This document shows, in pieces, positions 30,952 through 45,900 of a stretch of DNA of 64,000 nt. The translations under genes and the position numbers were made by a program. Source of the stretch: Bolinopsis microptera (lineage: Eukaryota; Ctenophora; Tentaculata; Lobata; Bolinopsidae). Each line of letters starts with the position of its first letter. Position 1 is the first letter of the stretch. The notes under the pieces were generated by a model, which saw only the letters and a program-made list of their open reading frames with translations, had not been told where the DNA came from and did not search any database. The stretch covers positions 19,947,606 to 20,011,605 of the forward strand of contig NC_087078.1 in assembly GCF_026151205.1 (NCBI RefSeq), in the 5' to 3' direction.

Positions 30952-33900
30952 ACCCCCATGGGCACTATTATCACACTGTTTAGATACTGTTAAAACTTGA
31001 ATCAAAACGAAAATCCCATATTTTCGTTCCCAAATCACTAAGGTCACCGGAATTTCGTCGAATATAAATATGTCTCGTAAGGTACCTGGTTTCCTAGATT
31101 ACTAGCTTACTTGTTCAGCAGTCACCCTGCTAATTCCTATAATTCCTCTCCTAAAGGTTTATTAAGTTTTTATTGCTTCATAATAATTCTTTTAGAATAG
31201 CTAAATTGTGAGAGTTCCATTATTCAGGATTGATTCAATTTTGTATTACAGTAAATATGAACCTTTTTGTTGCAGCAAATGTTATTAATATCAAGTACAG
31301 CAATTCTTAAGACATTTCAATTAAAAACATATACAAGCATATCAACTCTGGTCAGGTTTGTAAAATGAAAAATAAGATTTAAGAATAAATACAATCATAA
31401 ATACTCTGGAAAAATAAATTTTGAATAAGAATTCGAATACAAATAATTTAGCGGTCTTCAACATAATAAAATCATGCCTATACAAAACAAATGACACAAA
31501 TTAGAGCAGTTTCTTCTCAAAGATTATTTTTGTATGAAAGCCGTTTGGTCACGAGGTGGTTATTAAGTTGTTGGCCCTACTTGTCCATGCGAGACAAACT
31601 CATATTATCGTTCCTCCGAATCATTCTGTTACCATCCGATCTCCTCTTCCACAAATCAAACTTCTCTCTGGAAAAATCCCCAAGTCCACTAGCCTTGCCT
31701 CTATTGAACCTGAAGGAGTCTGGACCACAGAAGTAACTCTGCACCGACTTCTTGAGAGTGCTGCCTCTGATGAGGAGGATGAAGGGGTTGAAGAGGGAGT
31801 TGACAAAAGGCAGCATCACGCTAGAGACAAAGGTGGCACACATGTAAGTGGGGAGGTTGTCCGTGGAGATGGATATGACTCCCAGACACACCAGGTTCAG
31901 CACAAAGTCCGGGATGTTGCAGGCAACGAAGACAGTGGTGAGGTAGAGGACGGTGATGGTGATCCGACGACTAACAGCGCTGTGTCGACCTACCCTGCTT
32001 CTGATGATCAGATAGTAGGTTTGGATGACCATGCAGGCTATAGAGATGGCAGATGGGAGGACAAAAGGCACCCCTTTCACCAGGACATATACGCCGATGA
32101 TGTTGAAATTGTGGATGTTGCACATCTTGTCAAAGATGTAGTATATGAAAAAGAAACCTGTAAGAGGGTTGACCACTAGTGAATCAACAAGGACGTCATA
32201 CTGTGTCGACGGGATCTCGTTTGTTTCCGACTTCATTTTTGCAAAGTATGGCAGAATCTGCTGGAGCCCTACAATATCAATGGCGGCAACACTGAGCCAC
32301 AAGACCTGGCCCACCACCAGCACCACTATCACTCTACCCCTCTTAATGGTGTAAGTTGGGAAAACCACGTTGATGGTCCTGATGACCACGAGGATGGTGT
32401 TAAAGAAGATGGACACCCGGGAGGTTAAGGAGAAGAGGATGTAGGTCAGCTTCACCATGAAGGTCATGGTCGGGTAGGGGTCTGAGTGGGACCTGTAGTT
32501 GCACATGATCATTAGAAGCAGCGCTCCTGTCAGGAAAGCAGAGATAGCATTCCCGATGTCACACAGTGACATGGATGTGTAAAGTAGGGGGATCAGCTGC
32601 TTATACTTCTTGATGTAGTGCCGGAGGACTAGGCTGTTCAGGATCAGGATAAAGAAACACATGGCGAAGCAGAGCCCGCTGGTCGTGATGATGAACCATT
32701 TCTTTTCCCAGAGAGCATAGAGTTTGGCAGCGCTCCAATATAGACCTATGTCTACATATAGGATGGACTGTCTGATTTGGGTGTAGTTCTGGATGTTACA
32801 TTCGTCGTTCATTGACATTGCGTGTGTGTCTGAAATTTGATTTGTTTAGAATCAGGGGTCTGGTTAGGGTACTGCTGTTAAAATATCATATTAACAACTA
32901 ACAACTAGTACTCGATTAGCTGAATAACAGTACTAGTAATTTGAATATTATTTCATTTGGTTAGATTGTCGTTCAGTCAATAATATTTTAACTTTAGACA
33001 CATACTCGAACTAAGTCACGTGTCGAACTAAGTCACGTGTCGAACTAAGTCACGTGTCGAACTAAGTCACGTGTCGAACTAAGTCACGTGTCGAACTAAG
33101 TCACGTGTCGAACTAAGTCACGTGTCGAACTAAGTCACGTGTCGAACTAAGTCACGTGTCGAACTAAGTCACGTGTCGGACTAAGTCACGTGTCGAACTA
33201 AGTCACGTGTCGAACTAAGTCACGTGTCGAACTAAGTCACGTGTCGGACTAAGTCACGTGTCGAACTAAGTCACGTGTCGAACTAAGTCACGTGTCGAAC
33301 TAAGTCACGTGTCGAACTAAGTCACGTGTCGAACTAAGTCACGTGTCGAACTAAGTCACGTGTCGAACTAAGTCACGTGTCGAACTAAGTCACGTGTCGA
33401 ACTAAGTCACGTGTCGAACTAAGTCACGTGTCGAACTAAGTCACGTGTCGAACTGAGTCACGTGTCGAACTGAGTCACGTGTCGAACTAAGTCACGTGTC
33501 GAACTAAGTCACGTGTCGAACTAAGTCACGTGTCGAACTAAGTCACGTGTCGAACTAAGTCACGTGTCGAACTAAGTCACGTGTCGAACTGTGACCAGAG
33601 TACGTGTGCCTACTTAACAAAGAACTTCTTGCTCAGCTGTCGAACAAATTTAACAATATTAAAACTAAGCAACGCGTACATTAAATCAACAGTTGAACAA
33701 ATTCGATGGTTATACAGTAGCATAAATGGATAAATGGTTTCCCTCTCTATAGCAAGGGATATTAGCAACTTTATATAATGTGCGTTACTGATCCGTTTTT
33801 CTGAAGAAAGCAATATCTGAGATTGATTCTCCTCTGTACTTTTTTCATTAGACTATAAAGTATAAAGAGGTTTTGCGTCCATTTCATCAGGGAGAACTTA

Positions 33901-36900
33901 TCCGTCCTTTTATCTCTAGCTCTCACAAAATTATATGAGAATATATAGCAATAAATGCTCGGCGTTTGCGGAGGCTTGCCATTTTAATTTGTATCTCATC
34001 TAAAATATGTGGAACTGTAAGGGCACAGATGCAATGGTTCTCGCCATTGATCCTCATGACGGGTCAGGATTGAATTGAGTTGTGGTCGTATTTAAGTCGG
34101 GTTTTAGTCTAAGTTTATTTTATTATTTCCAGGGGTGTAGGACTGATAAGTTCGGTTTAGTCGATATTTGTCTGGATTATCTGGGTATTCTTATGGGAAA
34201 GAGATGCCAATCTGGCAATGAGTCAAAGTTCAAATCGACATTTACTAGCATGGAAACTAGAATTCAAATCACAAAAATGGCCAAATGGGTTCGCCATCTG
34301 GGTAACCAACGAGTTCATCTTCCAGGCGATTAACAGCTTTACAGGATGCCCAATCGATCGTAATTCAGAAACGCCGACTTCACCCAGGTTATAAAACCAT
34401 ATGGTTAACTTTAAGAAAGCGGAGGTGATCAGAACTGAGATGGAAGCTATGAAGTGTAAAAGATTAGTCACAGAAGTCATGATTCCAAGTGGCAGAGATT
34501 TCAGAGTGTTCAGATATTTAACAATAATTTGGAGTATATGAGGTGATATTTAGGTGCTCAAACGGCTCTTCGACAGCACTGGCCGGTTACTTACCGGCTC
34601 TTCAACAGCACTGGCCGGTTACTTACCGGATCTTCAATAGCACTGGCCGGTTAATTACTGGCTCTTAATGTGATCGCCTTTAATATGGAAGTTACATATT
34701 AAATCCACCGATGTATTTTCAAATTGCAAATGATACGCTTAAAAGAACATCAGGAAGTGTTAAATAAAATCTCGATATGACTGATGGCAAGATATGATAT
34801 TCGAATTGATTTGCTTTAAATTCTGCTGAAACTAATCAGCAGATATTAATCATAATATTAATGAGACTACCAGAGTTGTCTGTTAGGCTGTCAACTTGAT
34901 AGTGTGTCAAGTAAAATATTAATAACGGGAATTGAAACCATTGCTGTCATTAACACGTCAATGATTATTGGTGCATGGCGTATGATTATATTATGAGTCT
35001 TTTATAGCAGGAAACTTAATGGGCCAACAGAAACCATAAGTGCGAAAAATGATCACCAAAAACGGGTAAATAAAACTAATCTCTAACTAATAGCACCTTT
35101 AAAAATCAGATAATACTTCCGGGGAATTAAACAGGAATTAAACATGAAATGACCACTTAGGAGAACACTAACGAACTCGTCTTCACGTCTTAGTAAATTA
35201 GTAATACAACAATTCATAAAGACGATCAGAACTCTAAAAATTGAGAGAAAGCTACAAAGATAAAATCTTAAAAATTAACCGGTTACAATTTCACGAAAGA
35301 GAAGAAAAAAATCGAATATAATAATTTAAATGCGAGTAAAAAATAATGGAAGCTGTGCAATGTGTTCAAGGATAAACAGTTGAGGCTTCAATACAGAATT
35401 AATCATGTAATCATTTTGAGGGATTTAAGGGATTCGTAGTACTATCAAACAAATTCAGGGAAACAGTCATAGGTTTAAGGAATTGTAGTCGGTCATTGTT
35501 AATATCGAAAAATCAAATAATTTTGGATCAAGCTACGGAGAAAATTACGTAGAAATTTCTGCAGAGGACTTGTTTTAACAAAACGAGATTACACAATTAC
35601 CGAGTCTATGATCATGTTGTCAGGGTTAACATGTTGTCCGGGTTACCTTGCCCTTAAACCGCTAAAACCCCTTTAAATCTAATTAAAAAAGGTTTGACAT
35701 AGACTGGACTGAAGATCATACGATTCTCTTACGAGATTATAAAAACAACCGACTCCCAGTTGCATGGTCACTGGTGGAGAGAGAACTCTAGAGAACGTCA
35801 GACTATTTAATTAAACAGCAGCTGTCTAGGATAGAGTTGAGTCTCAGGACCCTCTTTTATAAGGGGCATAATTGTAATAGCCCAGTGAATAAATTATAGA
35901 GCCACGTGTATATAGGTTAGTGACGTTATAATAGTTCAACGTTCTAGTGCAGGATTCTAGTTCTACAGTTAACTTGGTACTGCCAGTAAAGCTTTCTGTC
36001 TCAAGATAATCGTTTCTTGATTTATGGTGATACTCATGTAAGTGGCAGTAAAATCTTTGTAACAAATTAAATGTTTAATATACTTTTAGATAATATCTGG
36101 TATAAGTATAACTATATGAAACGACTCGTATCTACGAATAGCTTGATAAAAGTAGTTATAGTGCAAAAGCTAATTCTCGCAGCTGCCTCCCGGGCCTCAT
36201 TTTCTTCTCGTATGTCGTCCTCAATATCGTATGTCGTCCTCAATATCAGTTGCAATCGAGAAAGGAACGTTCCGATTCCTACAGTAATTATGAAGGACGG
36301 CACACGGCATAATAATCTGGCAAAACATCTCAACGTACCCTATCTAGGAAAAGTCAACATTGGGTTTAGTTGTCCAATAACCCAAGGGTGGGTGGCGGGT
36401 TTTTATCAAACTACTACTAACGCGTGATCTGTCACGCATGTGTTGTTAAGGTACAAATCTGGTAAGAGAAAAATTACAGGCTACTCCTGGCTAGCATGAT
36501 GGGACTTCCTGGGTGGGCCAAGCACCATTATACAGTCAAAATTCATAACACCTTGGCTATTGGCGAGGGAAATATGCTTTCAAGTGAATCCATAATGTCC
36601 AGGGCCAGGGAGATAATTGCTTCTGATTTCTGAGGTTGTGGAATGTGGCGTCAGTCTTACCATAGTTACACTACTAGTTACCATAGTAACACTACTAGTT
36701 ACCATAGTTACACTACTAGTTGCTTCAGAGGTTGTGGCATCAGTCTTTAATGCAGTCGTGGGAAAGCGTTTAGCGGCCAGACCCAATATTGACTCTGAAA
36801 CTTTTATAGGGGATATGCATTTCTTTGGGAATGGTTAATTGAAACTGTTCCTTGCCTTGCGTTTTAAAGATATGACTTTGTTATTATATTGGAATTCATT

Positions 36901-39900
36901 TCCAGGGAACTGTACATGAGCGGCTTTTAATTATTAAAAATCTGCAGTCAACACCACTCAGCAATCATAAATTATTTAAATATTGTTAGTGCGTTCCGCT
37001 GAAATAGGACATGATGTGGACCTCCTTGTTGGACTTGGAAAGCGGTGCGATTTACCAATGAATAACCAGTGACTAACGCTCAAGGTTCGAGCAAGGTATT
37101 TGGGTAATCAAAATAGAGGAAAGAACTCTGTCTAATAAACCAAATATAATAAGGAAGAACAACTCGTCTACTAACTACTGGAGTATCTAATCATTCGCGT
37201 TCTATAGGCTTGTTGACCATATGTTAACCTCTCTGTCTATTTCGCTTTCATTTGTCAAAGTCTCATTGGACCAGACAATCTATCAATAACGCGAGCAGAA
37301 ATCAATTTAGCAAACGCTATTTCTAGAAGATCCGTCACGCATGTGCTCAGTGCTGTTAAAGTACAATTCTAATTCTGGTAAGAGATAAATAGTTACACTA
37401 CTAGTTACCATAGTAACACTACTAGTTACCATAGTAACACTACTAGTTACCATAGTAACACTATTTCTACAAGGCAATCGAAAAGAAATTAAAATGATTT
37501 GTTTATTCCATCACAGACACTTGTCACCTTATTTTCAGCAAACAAATATTTGTTCACCTAGTTGACAATGATAAAGAGCTGACATTATAGAATCAGATAA
37601 CTTGCACTTTAAGATGGGCGTTTTAAAAAATGATTTCTTAAATAGGCAAGTCGTTAACGCGTATCAAATTTAAGCGTGTTGGCTAATCATGCTCAGGAAA
37701 CGAAGCAACAATTTATGAAGAAGCCATTTCTGAGACCGATTGAAACCTTTAAGTCAAGTTGCTATTCACGTGGTTATGTGAAACCAGGGTTTTATTCAAA
37801 TTATACTAGTATAACTATACTGGAGGTGGTGAACTTGATAGAAATGGTGGCACCATTATCAGGATTGACAGTGAACTTCAACAACCACAAAGTTGTGGCA
37901 GGGCACCCAGATGAAAGGATCCAAGCTCAAAACCTTTAGTGGCAGGGCACCCAGATGAAAGGATCCAAGCTCACAACCTTTAGTGGCAGGGCACCCAGAT
38001 GAAAGGATCCAAGCTCAAAACCTTTAGTGGCAGGGCACCCAGATGAAAGGATCCAAGGTCACAACCTTTAGTGGCAGGGCACCCAGATGAAAGGATCCAA
38101 GGTCACAACCTTTAGTGGCAGGGCACCCAGATGAAAGATCCAAGCTCACAACCTTTAGTGGCAGGGCACCCAGATGAAAGGATCCAAGCTCACAACCTTT
38201 AGTGGCAGGGCACCCAGATGAAAGGATCCAAGCTCACAACCTTTAGATTAATCTAGGCTCCGTCTCTGAGGAGGCTCGATAGATGGGAGCCCAAAAATTA
38301 ATATAATCATGTTATATTATATATGACCATGTACTATAGCCTAGGATTGGTAGTTGAATTGCATGAATAGGTTGATCAATAGGTTGATCAATGTGTGGTC
38401 TATGAATGGTAAATATCCGCTGAGACGGTGATTCAGTTGAATATTAGGAACAACTTCGCGTATTACCAAGAAACAGCAAATATTAAAAGCCCCTACGAAG
38501 AAAATGGTGTACCTTATCGGAATTTATTGTTATGATAATATCCGCACTAAGCCCAGATATTCTTGTACATATTATATTATCTTGATATCTTTTTAATGGA
38601 AAATCTCCGTGAAATTGGTATCAAAGTAGTATAGGTGCCAGCTCCGAAACAAAGGCGGTAATCAGTAATGGGGGGGGGGGGGGGGGGGGGGGACATGGGC
38701 ACAGGACAATCATATGTGGTATTGGTAGCCATTAAATCCAGGAGGATCTATGATAAGATACCTCATGAGTTCTCTGTCTTTATGGCTTTTAGCGTAAAGG
38801 TGCTATTTGCCCGCGCGCACACGTGGGCAAATAGCACGTGATATTATCGTGTTATTGAGCCAATCAGAGGCCTGGCGCTCGTGGCGGGTGGCCCGCCGGG
38901 GTGGTTGTGAACCACTTATGAGTTGTCCAAGCAGGTGTTTATCTAATTTTGTCTTGTCACGTGGTGTCGGGAATCTTGATGAGGCTAATTGTGGTGGGTT
39001 CTAAATAAGGTATCCGACCAAACTGTCTGGATTTTCCGTTTATTTCTTTGGCTGTGGAATATTATTATGGCCATATTTTTCCCCGTTTGGATGAAACAAT
39101 TATTTCGTGTCTCGTTACATATAACTCTTCTGTATTATTTTATTCATAAATGAATTAAAGTATTTTATTCATAAATAAAGTATTTTATTCATAAATAGAG
39201 TATTTTGGAGTGTCCAATTGGTATTAAGATTACCTCTGATAATTGCATAGTCGACTGCCGTTTACTCTCGCGTCAGCTTTATGTTACTCATTTAAATGAT
39301 AAACTCGATCTTTTCCCATATAAGTTAACTGTTATATATTATATTATATTACAGTTGACTGTAGTTATGGTGTATATAAGTAAAGTTAACTGTAGTTATG
39401 GTGTTTATAAGTAAAGTTGACTGTAGTTATGGTGTATATAAGTAAAGTTAACTGTAGTTATGGTGTATATAAGTAAAGTTAACTGTAGTTATGGTGTATA
39501 TAAGTAAAGTTAATAGTAGTTATGGTGTATATAAGTAAAGTTAACTGTAGTTATGGTGTTTATAAGTAAAGTTAACTGTAGTTATGGTGTATATAAGTAA
39601 AGTTAACTGTAGTTATGGTGTATATAAGTAAAGTTAATAGTAGTTATGGTGTATATAAGTAAAGTTAACTGTAGTTATGGTGTATATAAGTGAAGTTTAC
39701 TGTAGTTATGGTGTATATAAGTAAAGTTAATAGTAGTTATGGTGTTTATAAGTAAAGTTAACTGTAGTTATGGTGTATATAAGTAAAGTTAACTGTAGTT
39801 ATGGTGCATATAAGTAAAGTTAACTGTAGTTATGGTGTATATAAGTAAAGTTAACTGTAGTTATGGTGTATATAAGTAAAGTTAACTGTAGTTATGGTGT

Positions 39901-42900
39901 ATATAAGTAAAGTTAACTGTAGTTATGGTGTATATAAGTAAAGTTAACTGTAGTTATGGTGTATATAAGTAAAGTTAACTGTAGTTATGGTGTATATAAG
40001 TAAAGTTAACTGTAGTTATGGTGTATATAAGTAAAGTTAACTGTAGTTATGGTGTATATAAGTAAAGTTAACTGTAGTTATGATGTATATAAGTAAAGTT
40101 AACTGTAGTTATGGTGTATATAAGTAAAGTTAACTGTAGTTATGGTGTATATAAGTAAAGTTAACTGTAGTTATGGTGTATATAAGTAAAGTTAACTGTA
40201 GTTATGGTGTATATAAGTAAAGTTAACTGTAGTTATGGTGTATATAAGTAAAGTTGACTGTAGTTATGGTGTATATAAGTAAAGTTAACTGTAGTTATGG
40301 TGTATATAAGTAAAGTTAACTGTAGTTATGGTGTATATAAGTAAAGTTAACTGTAGTTATGGTGTATATAAGTAAAGTTGACTGTAGTTATGGTGTATAT
40401 AAGTAAGGTTAACTGTAGTTATGGTGTATATAAGATTAATTTCTCACGAAGACTTTTTCTGAGAAAAGCTTCTTAAAATAAATGTAACCTTCAATAAAAG
40501 GCCTTCTTCAAAGAGGCCAAATCGTATTTTCAAGATGAGATACAAACTGAAATATAAAACTCCTCTGACTCCTCGGACTACATTAAATCAATTCCTTCTG
40601 TAACGTCCTCAATAAATATAATAGATTTTTAGTGTTGTAATATGTTTTTTTTTCTCAAAAAATCAAAGAGCAACAGGTTGATAAAAAAATCTGTACAATG
40701 TGGTCAAAGGAAATTTTGGCCGCTATACGACACCGCATAAGTCCTAATCTATTCCAGAACAGTGGACACTGGTGTCGATGCAGATTGAACAGATTTTTTA
40801 CTTGGCTAGGAGTCATAAATCATTAATAGCTTAACAACGTGTATGAGGTTTTACTATTTTATCAATTCATCTAGCCATGCTTAATAAAGATACAAAAGGA
40901 AATAGTATTATATACAGTACGGATTGTCGTCGTTTTCAATAAATAAGTTCTCGAAAATTAAGTATCTAAAAAGCTTGAAACTGGCTTGAAAAGCCTATTT
41001 GTAAATAAACATTAAACGAGCTCTGTTAGTAAAAGATTACTCAGGAAAATCTTAGTTAGAATCGGGAATCGGAATACGGTTGATCCGTAAAATTGTGCCC
41101 CGCCTCTCACGTTTATGAGGTATTTAATAAATTATTTAATAAAATAGCTATTCAATATTCGACAAGGCAAACTTTTAACGAAGTATGATTTTAATAAAAT
41201 ATGATTCGCTCAAAAATTCCAATCTTTCGCAGAGCCTTGAAAGACAGCATTAACTTCGACAACGCCTCAAACTGGGGCCTCGCCTGTTTTTCTCCTGTTT
41301 CTATTCAAAGTTACTCAAATCATACCGATAAATGTAACACTAACAGCTCTCCTTTTATTTCAGCACAGAAGAATTGGAAAAGCTAATGGACAATGACGCA
41401 GCAGTTTTGGAGTATTTCGAGAGCAGAGATGATATAAAGAGGTTTTGATTTTACTATCATAATTTGGATTCAACTCATCAAAGGTTTATTTGTTTGTTTT
41501 TGCCTTGTGGGGCGGCATCCACTCTACCTCGATACCTGAGTAAGAAGTCTACTTACTGGGCTGACTGGGGTCCCTCTAGTGCAGGAACTGAGCTATTACT
41601 TAGCTATTCGTGCTTTTCATACAAGTGAAAACAAATTCTTCGTGTTATGAAGCAAGTGTTTGAACTGGCTTTTACCCGCTTAAAATATTTCCATCACGAC
41701 ACATAGTCATAATACTCAATAAATATTATAGATTTGTAGTTAAGTGTTGTAATTAGTTTAAAACTCAGTACTAGCATTTAAAATCGCTTAAACATAGGCC
41801 TTCATTTAAACTGTGTTCTGGGCCAAGTTTGTGGACGGCGATATCCTGGTGCTAAGTCATTGGGAGGATGTCACCCAGAACACGGCAGCTTCCTGACAGC
41901 TTCACATCAGCCCTCCTATTAGTAAATCATTACTGGAGTGGGAACATCAGCCCTCCTATTGGTGGACCATTACTGGAGTGGGAACATCAGCCCTCCTATT
42001 AGTAAATCATTACTGGAGTGGGAACCTGCGAGTGGTGGCCTCGTGTTGTCTGTTATTGATAAATAAGTAATCTTAAGTAATACGAAAGGTTTCATGAAGC
42101 TAAACGATTTCGTCTGAACCATTTAAGCTGAGTAATATCTACAATGTTACTTTTCTGTAATCAATCTTTATCCCGATCAAAATAATTTTACAACCGCTTA
42201 AAGCATTTCTGTGATCGGTTGAAAACGTCTGATTCCCAAGATAAGCATTTTAAATCGCTTAAATAGAGGCCCTCATTAAAATGTTGTAGAAGCTGAATAA
42301 ATCGAAAGCCACTACATAATGGATTGAAAGTACAGAAAGACTTCTGTGGTCTGGGATTCAGTGGTCTGTAACGATGAGATATTTTACGTCAGGAAACCAG
42401 AGCTGCAATTTGCTGCACTAATCGGATTTGCGCTACAAATATATTTTCCACAAGTGTGTGATTAGAACATGAGTATGTAGGAGTTCACAGTGCGTCCTTG
42501 AAGCTGATGTTATCAGCATGAACTTCAGAAATTAGTCTCGTATTTGGAAGCAAGCCGGGACTCGGCACTCGGCACTCTCTTAACTAGCCTGTTAAATGTT
42601 ACAGTAACTTAAGTCAAAGAGACAACTACGCCATGCATAAAACTAGCACTGGTAACTTCATTGCATCCAAATTTAATGGATAGTTCTGACCATCAGATCA
42701 CGAGAGTATAAGGTTTTAAAGAGTTGTGTCGGTCTCACTAAACGAAACACCATCGCTGTGTCAACTCTCCAGACATTAACATATGGCACCCTGGTCAATA
42801 CCATATCGCCTCAATATTGAATCTATTAAATATCAATACATTCACATGCAGCTGGTTTAATATACCTAAAATGCACTTCGATTGGTCAATCTTTCCCTGG

Positions 42901-45900
42901 AACATAAATACCTATTTAATATCTTGCCATACGATTCCTGCATCGACCATCCTCATATATATAATGACGTGATATGATGAATGAATTTGTGGGCTAAATG
43001 CTCCTTTCAAGTAAAAGCCATATAAAATAGCAGTCTTCTGATTATTTAAAAAAGCAAGCATTACATCGGTGCAAAGGTTTGAACTGCTTGTTTTCAGACT
43101 CCAAGAAGATAGGACGAAGATAGTGGAACGAAACGAAACACTAGCCCTCGAGAACCTCACCCTTAAACCGCAATTAGAGGAAAAACAGCAGGAACTCATT
43201 GCCCTGGTAAGAATGTTTTCTATGGTATATTATTTTTAAAGCCTCCTTCTTTCATTTAGCCGTTGATAAGTGGTTAGAATACTTTTTGTTGATATCTAAA
43301 TACAAGAACTGCATTTTTATAAGTGGTAAGAATACTTTCTATTTATATCTAAAAACAAGAACTGCATTTTTATCCATCCACTTATTAGAACGTGTTCCGT
43401 TTTGTACCTTTTAACTTTCCATATTTTTGGGGCCCTAGTGGTTAACACATGCTCTTGTCAAATGTCATCACATTCCTTTATCTCAACAAAATTTATAGAC
43501 TGTACCAGGTTTTTTGGTAAATTTTCGATTAAAACTGTGCGGCTATTCTGGAATGTAGCCATTGTTTTTCTCTTGAATTTAAGGAATTCTAAAATAGTCA
43601 AACTATTAATGGTTATCAAATCTGTCTATATAACCCATAAATAGACTGATACAATAGAAGAGCTGAATTAAAATTGCCCGCTCTTTTCGTTCACCAGACA
43701 CTTTAATTTTTCATCAATTTGTGTCGAGTCAGGTGGTTGTGCCTGACTAAACCTTTTTTATGAGATTAGAGAAATGAAGAATGTCTATTGTGATTTATAA
43801 AATTATGGTATTGAGATAGGGCAAAATAGATCGTGATGTGTATAAGCTAGATCTAGTGTTAGATTAAAGATACGCTTTCATCCTCAGCAGATTCATTAAA
43901 TTTCCGAATCTATTGTGTCCGCGTTTGTTGCGTGCGTGATGAAATGCAAAAGAAATCACTCAATCGCTCACCAAAACAGACCCATCTCCAAGATTAAATC
44001 ATAACGCTTCTCTTACATAGTGTTATCAATAATCAACTCTTACTGTATAGTGTTATCAATAAGCAAACGCTAGATTTGTCGTATTATTCTCTTACATAGT
44101 GTTATCAATAATCAACTCTTACATAGTGTTATCAATAAGCAAACGCTAGATTTGTCGTATTATTATCAATTGTTCGACAGTTTAGCTGCTGAAAGACATG
44201 ATAAACAATCGGCATATCCAATAGTCAATACAGCTATTACAGTTAGTAATAGCTGTTTAGTATTACTACATTTTATGCCTATCATTTAACTTGTTGTTAT
44301 TAGTTGAAGTCCGATACATTTTTTAACCTGTATTCTTCACAGTTTGGGCAGCATTTGACATCTTGAGAGATATTTATGTTTTTTAAATCCCCACCACAAT
44401 CTCAAATCTGTACTTAAACTTTGTAATAATTGGCATTTTCTTATACGTAGATAATGTTGCAAGTTTACACGGTAAAATTTTGCGTTTGGAGAAAACAACC
44501 AATACTACCATGCCGTCACAATACTACCACCACTGGTACGCATGGTGCCACCACTGGTACGCATGGTGCCACCACTGGTACGCATGGTGCCACCACAACG
44601 AAATCAGTTATGTCATTAACTGCCCATTATGCATTTAACTAATGGCGCCTTCAGTTATGCCACTAACGTTATCAATTAGATATTTAGTTATTTCTCTTAG
44701 CTTGTCTTCTTCTCTTAGCTAGTCATACTCATAGTCTTCCGTAAGGGTTGCAATCACTTCGGATTTCAGGTTGCATGCCTTGGACTCAGCTACACTACTA
44801 ATGTTCTATCGGCTCAAATATGCTAGGATTGAAATAATAAACGCCTGTTAATAATCTGGCGACAGATTGGTGGCCTGTTTGGAATGCTTTGATATTTTCA
44901 ATAATTTACCATTATATACTTTCTTATTCGACTAAGATAAGCAATAGTCACGAGCAGAGTAATGGAGTCACTGGGAATGCTTATTATTCATATTTACAAA
45001 CTTTTAAATTCCAAGATAACCAATGAATTCCACGGCCATTGGCCGTATGGAGGCATCGGGCATAACTTTGCAGCATTATGGCTGCATAATAAATAATTAT
45101 GGTACAGTCAACAGTGGCGTTGGTCGTTTCCGTACCTGGACCCAGATGTTTGGCACAAAAATTATACTTGCTTGTTGCATTTAGAACATGATTGATAGGT
45201 AGTCTGACTACTAGTTGCTGTGCTACACTCCGGAATTTAGTTTTGTATAAAAATGTTGGTACTGCTACTTTCCCAAGTTGAGTCTGTTGTACAGAACCGT
45301 GCCGTTGGTCACGTAGCGTATTACATAAGCACTAATAACTTAGATTAATCCTCGACTGTAGTATTATTGGGATGAGGGTTCTGCTTTATTAAAAATGGTT
45401 CCTGTGGTTTGAATTCTCCTTGCCAGATTGTAATTATCAACTCATAGAAGCAGTCCAGTTTCTGTTTACATTTCTCACGAGGATTGTGCAGACTGAAACG
45501 CCCGGAGTCTACGGCCCCTCATTCTATGCTTATTAGGGGTCGTACCGTCATGGCTTACCAGTTACCAGTTACCAGTTACCAGTTACCAGTTACCAGTTAC
45601 CAGTTACCAGTTACCAGTTATCTGTGCTCATCTGCACATCAACTGTCCTATCGGCTCAAATATGCTAGGATTGGAACAATAAACGCCTGTCAATAATCTG
45701 GTGACAGATAGGTGGCCTGTTTGGAATGCTGTGCACTATCATTGAATGCTTTCTTAAAAAGATAAGTTTCGCCAAATAAGAAATGTCTGAGTTAAGAAAA
45801 AAACAAATTTCTCGAAACATTTTCTCAGCCCATAACTACACTATACTAGACTATAGTCGCCTTAAAATACTCTATTCCTTTATTTCGGAGAAAAAGAGCA

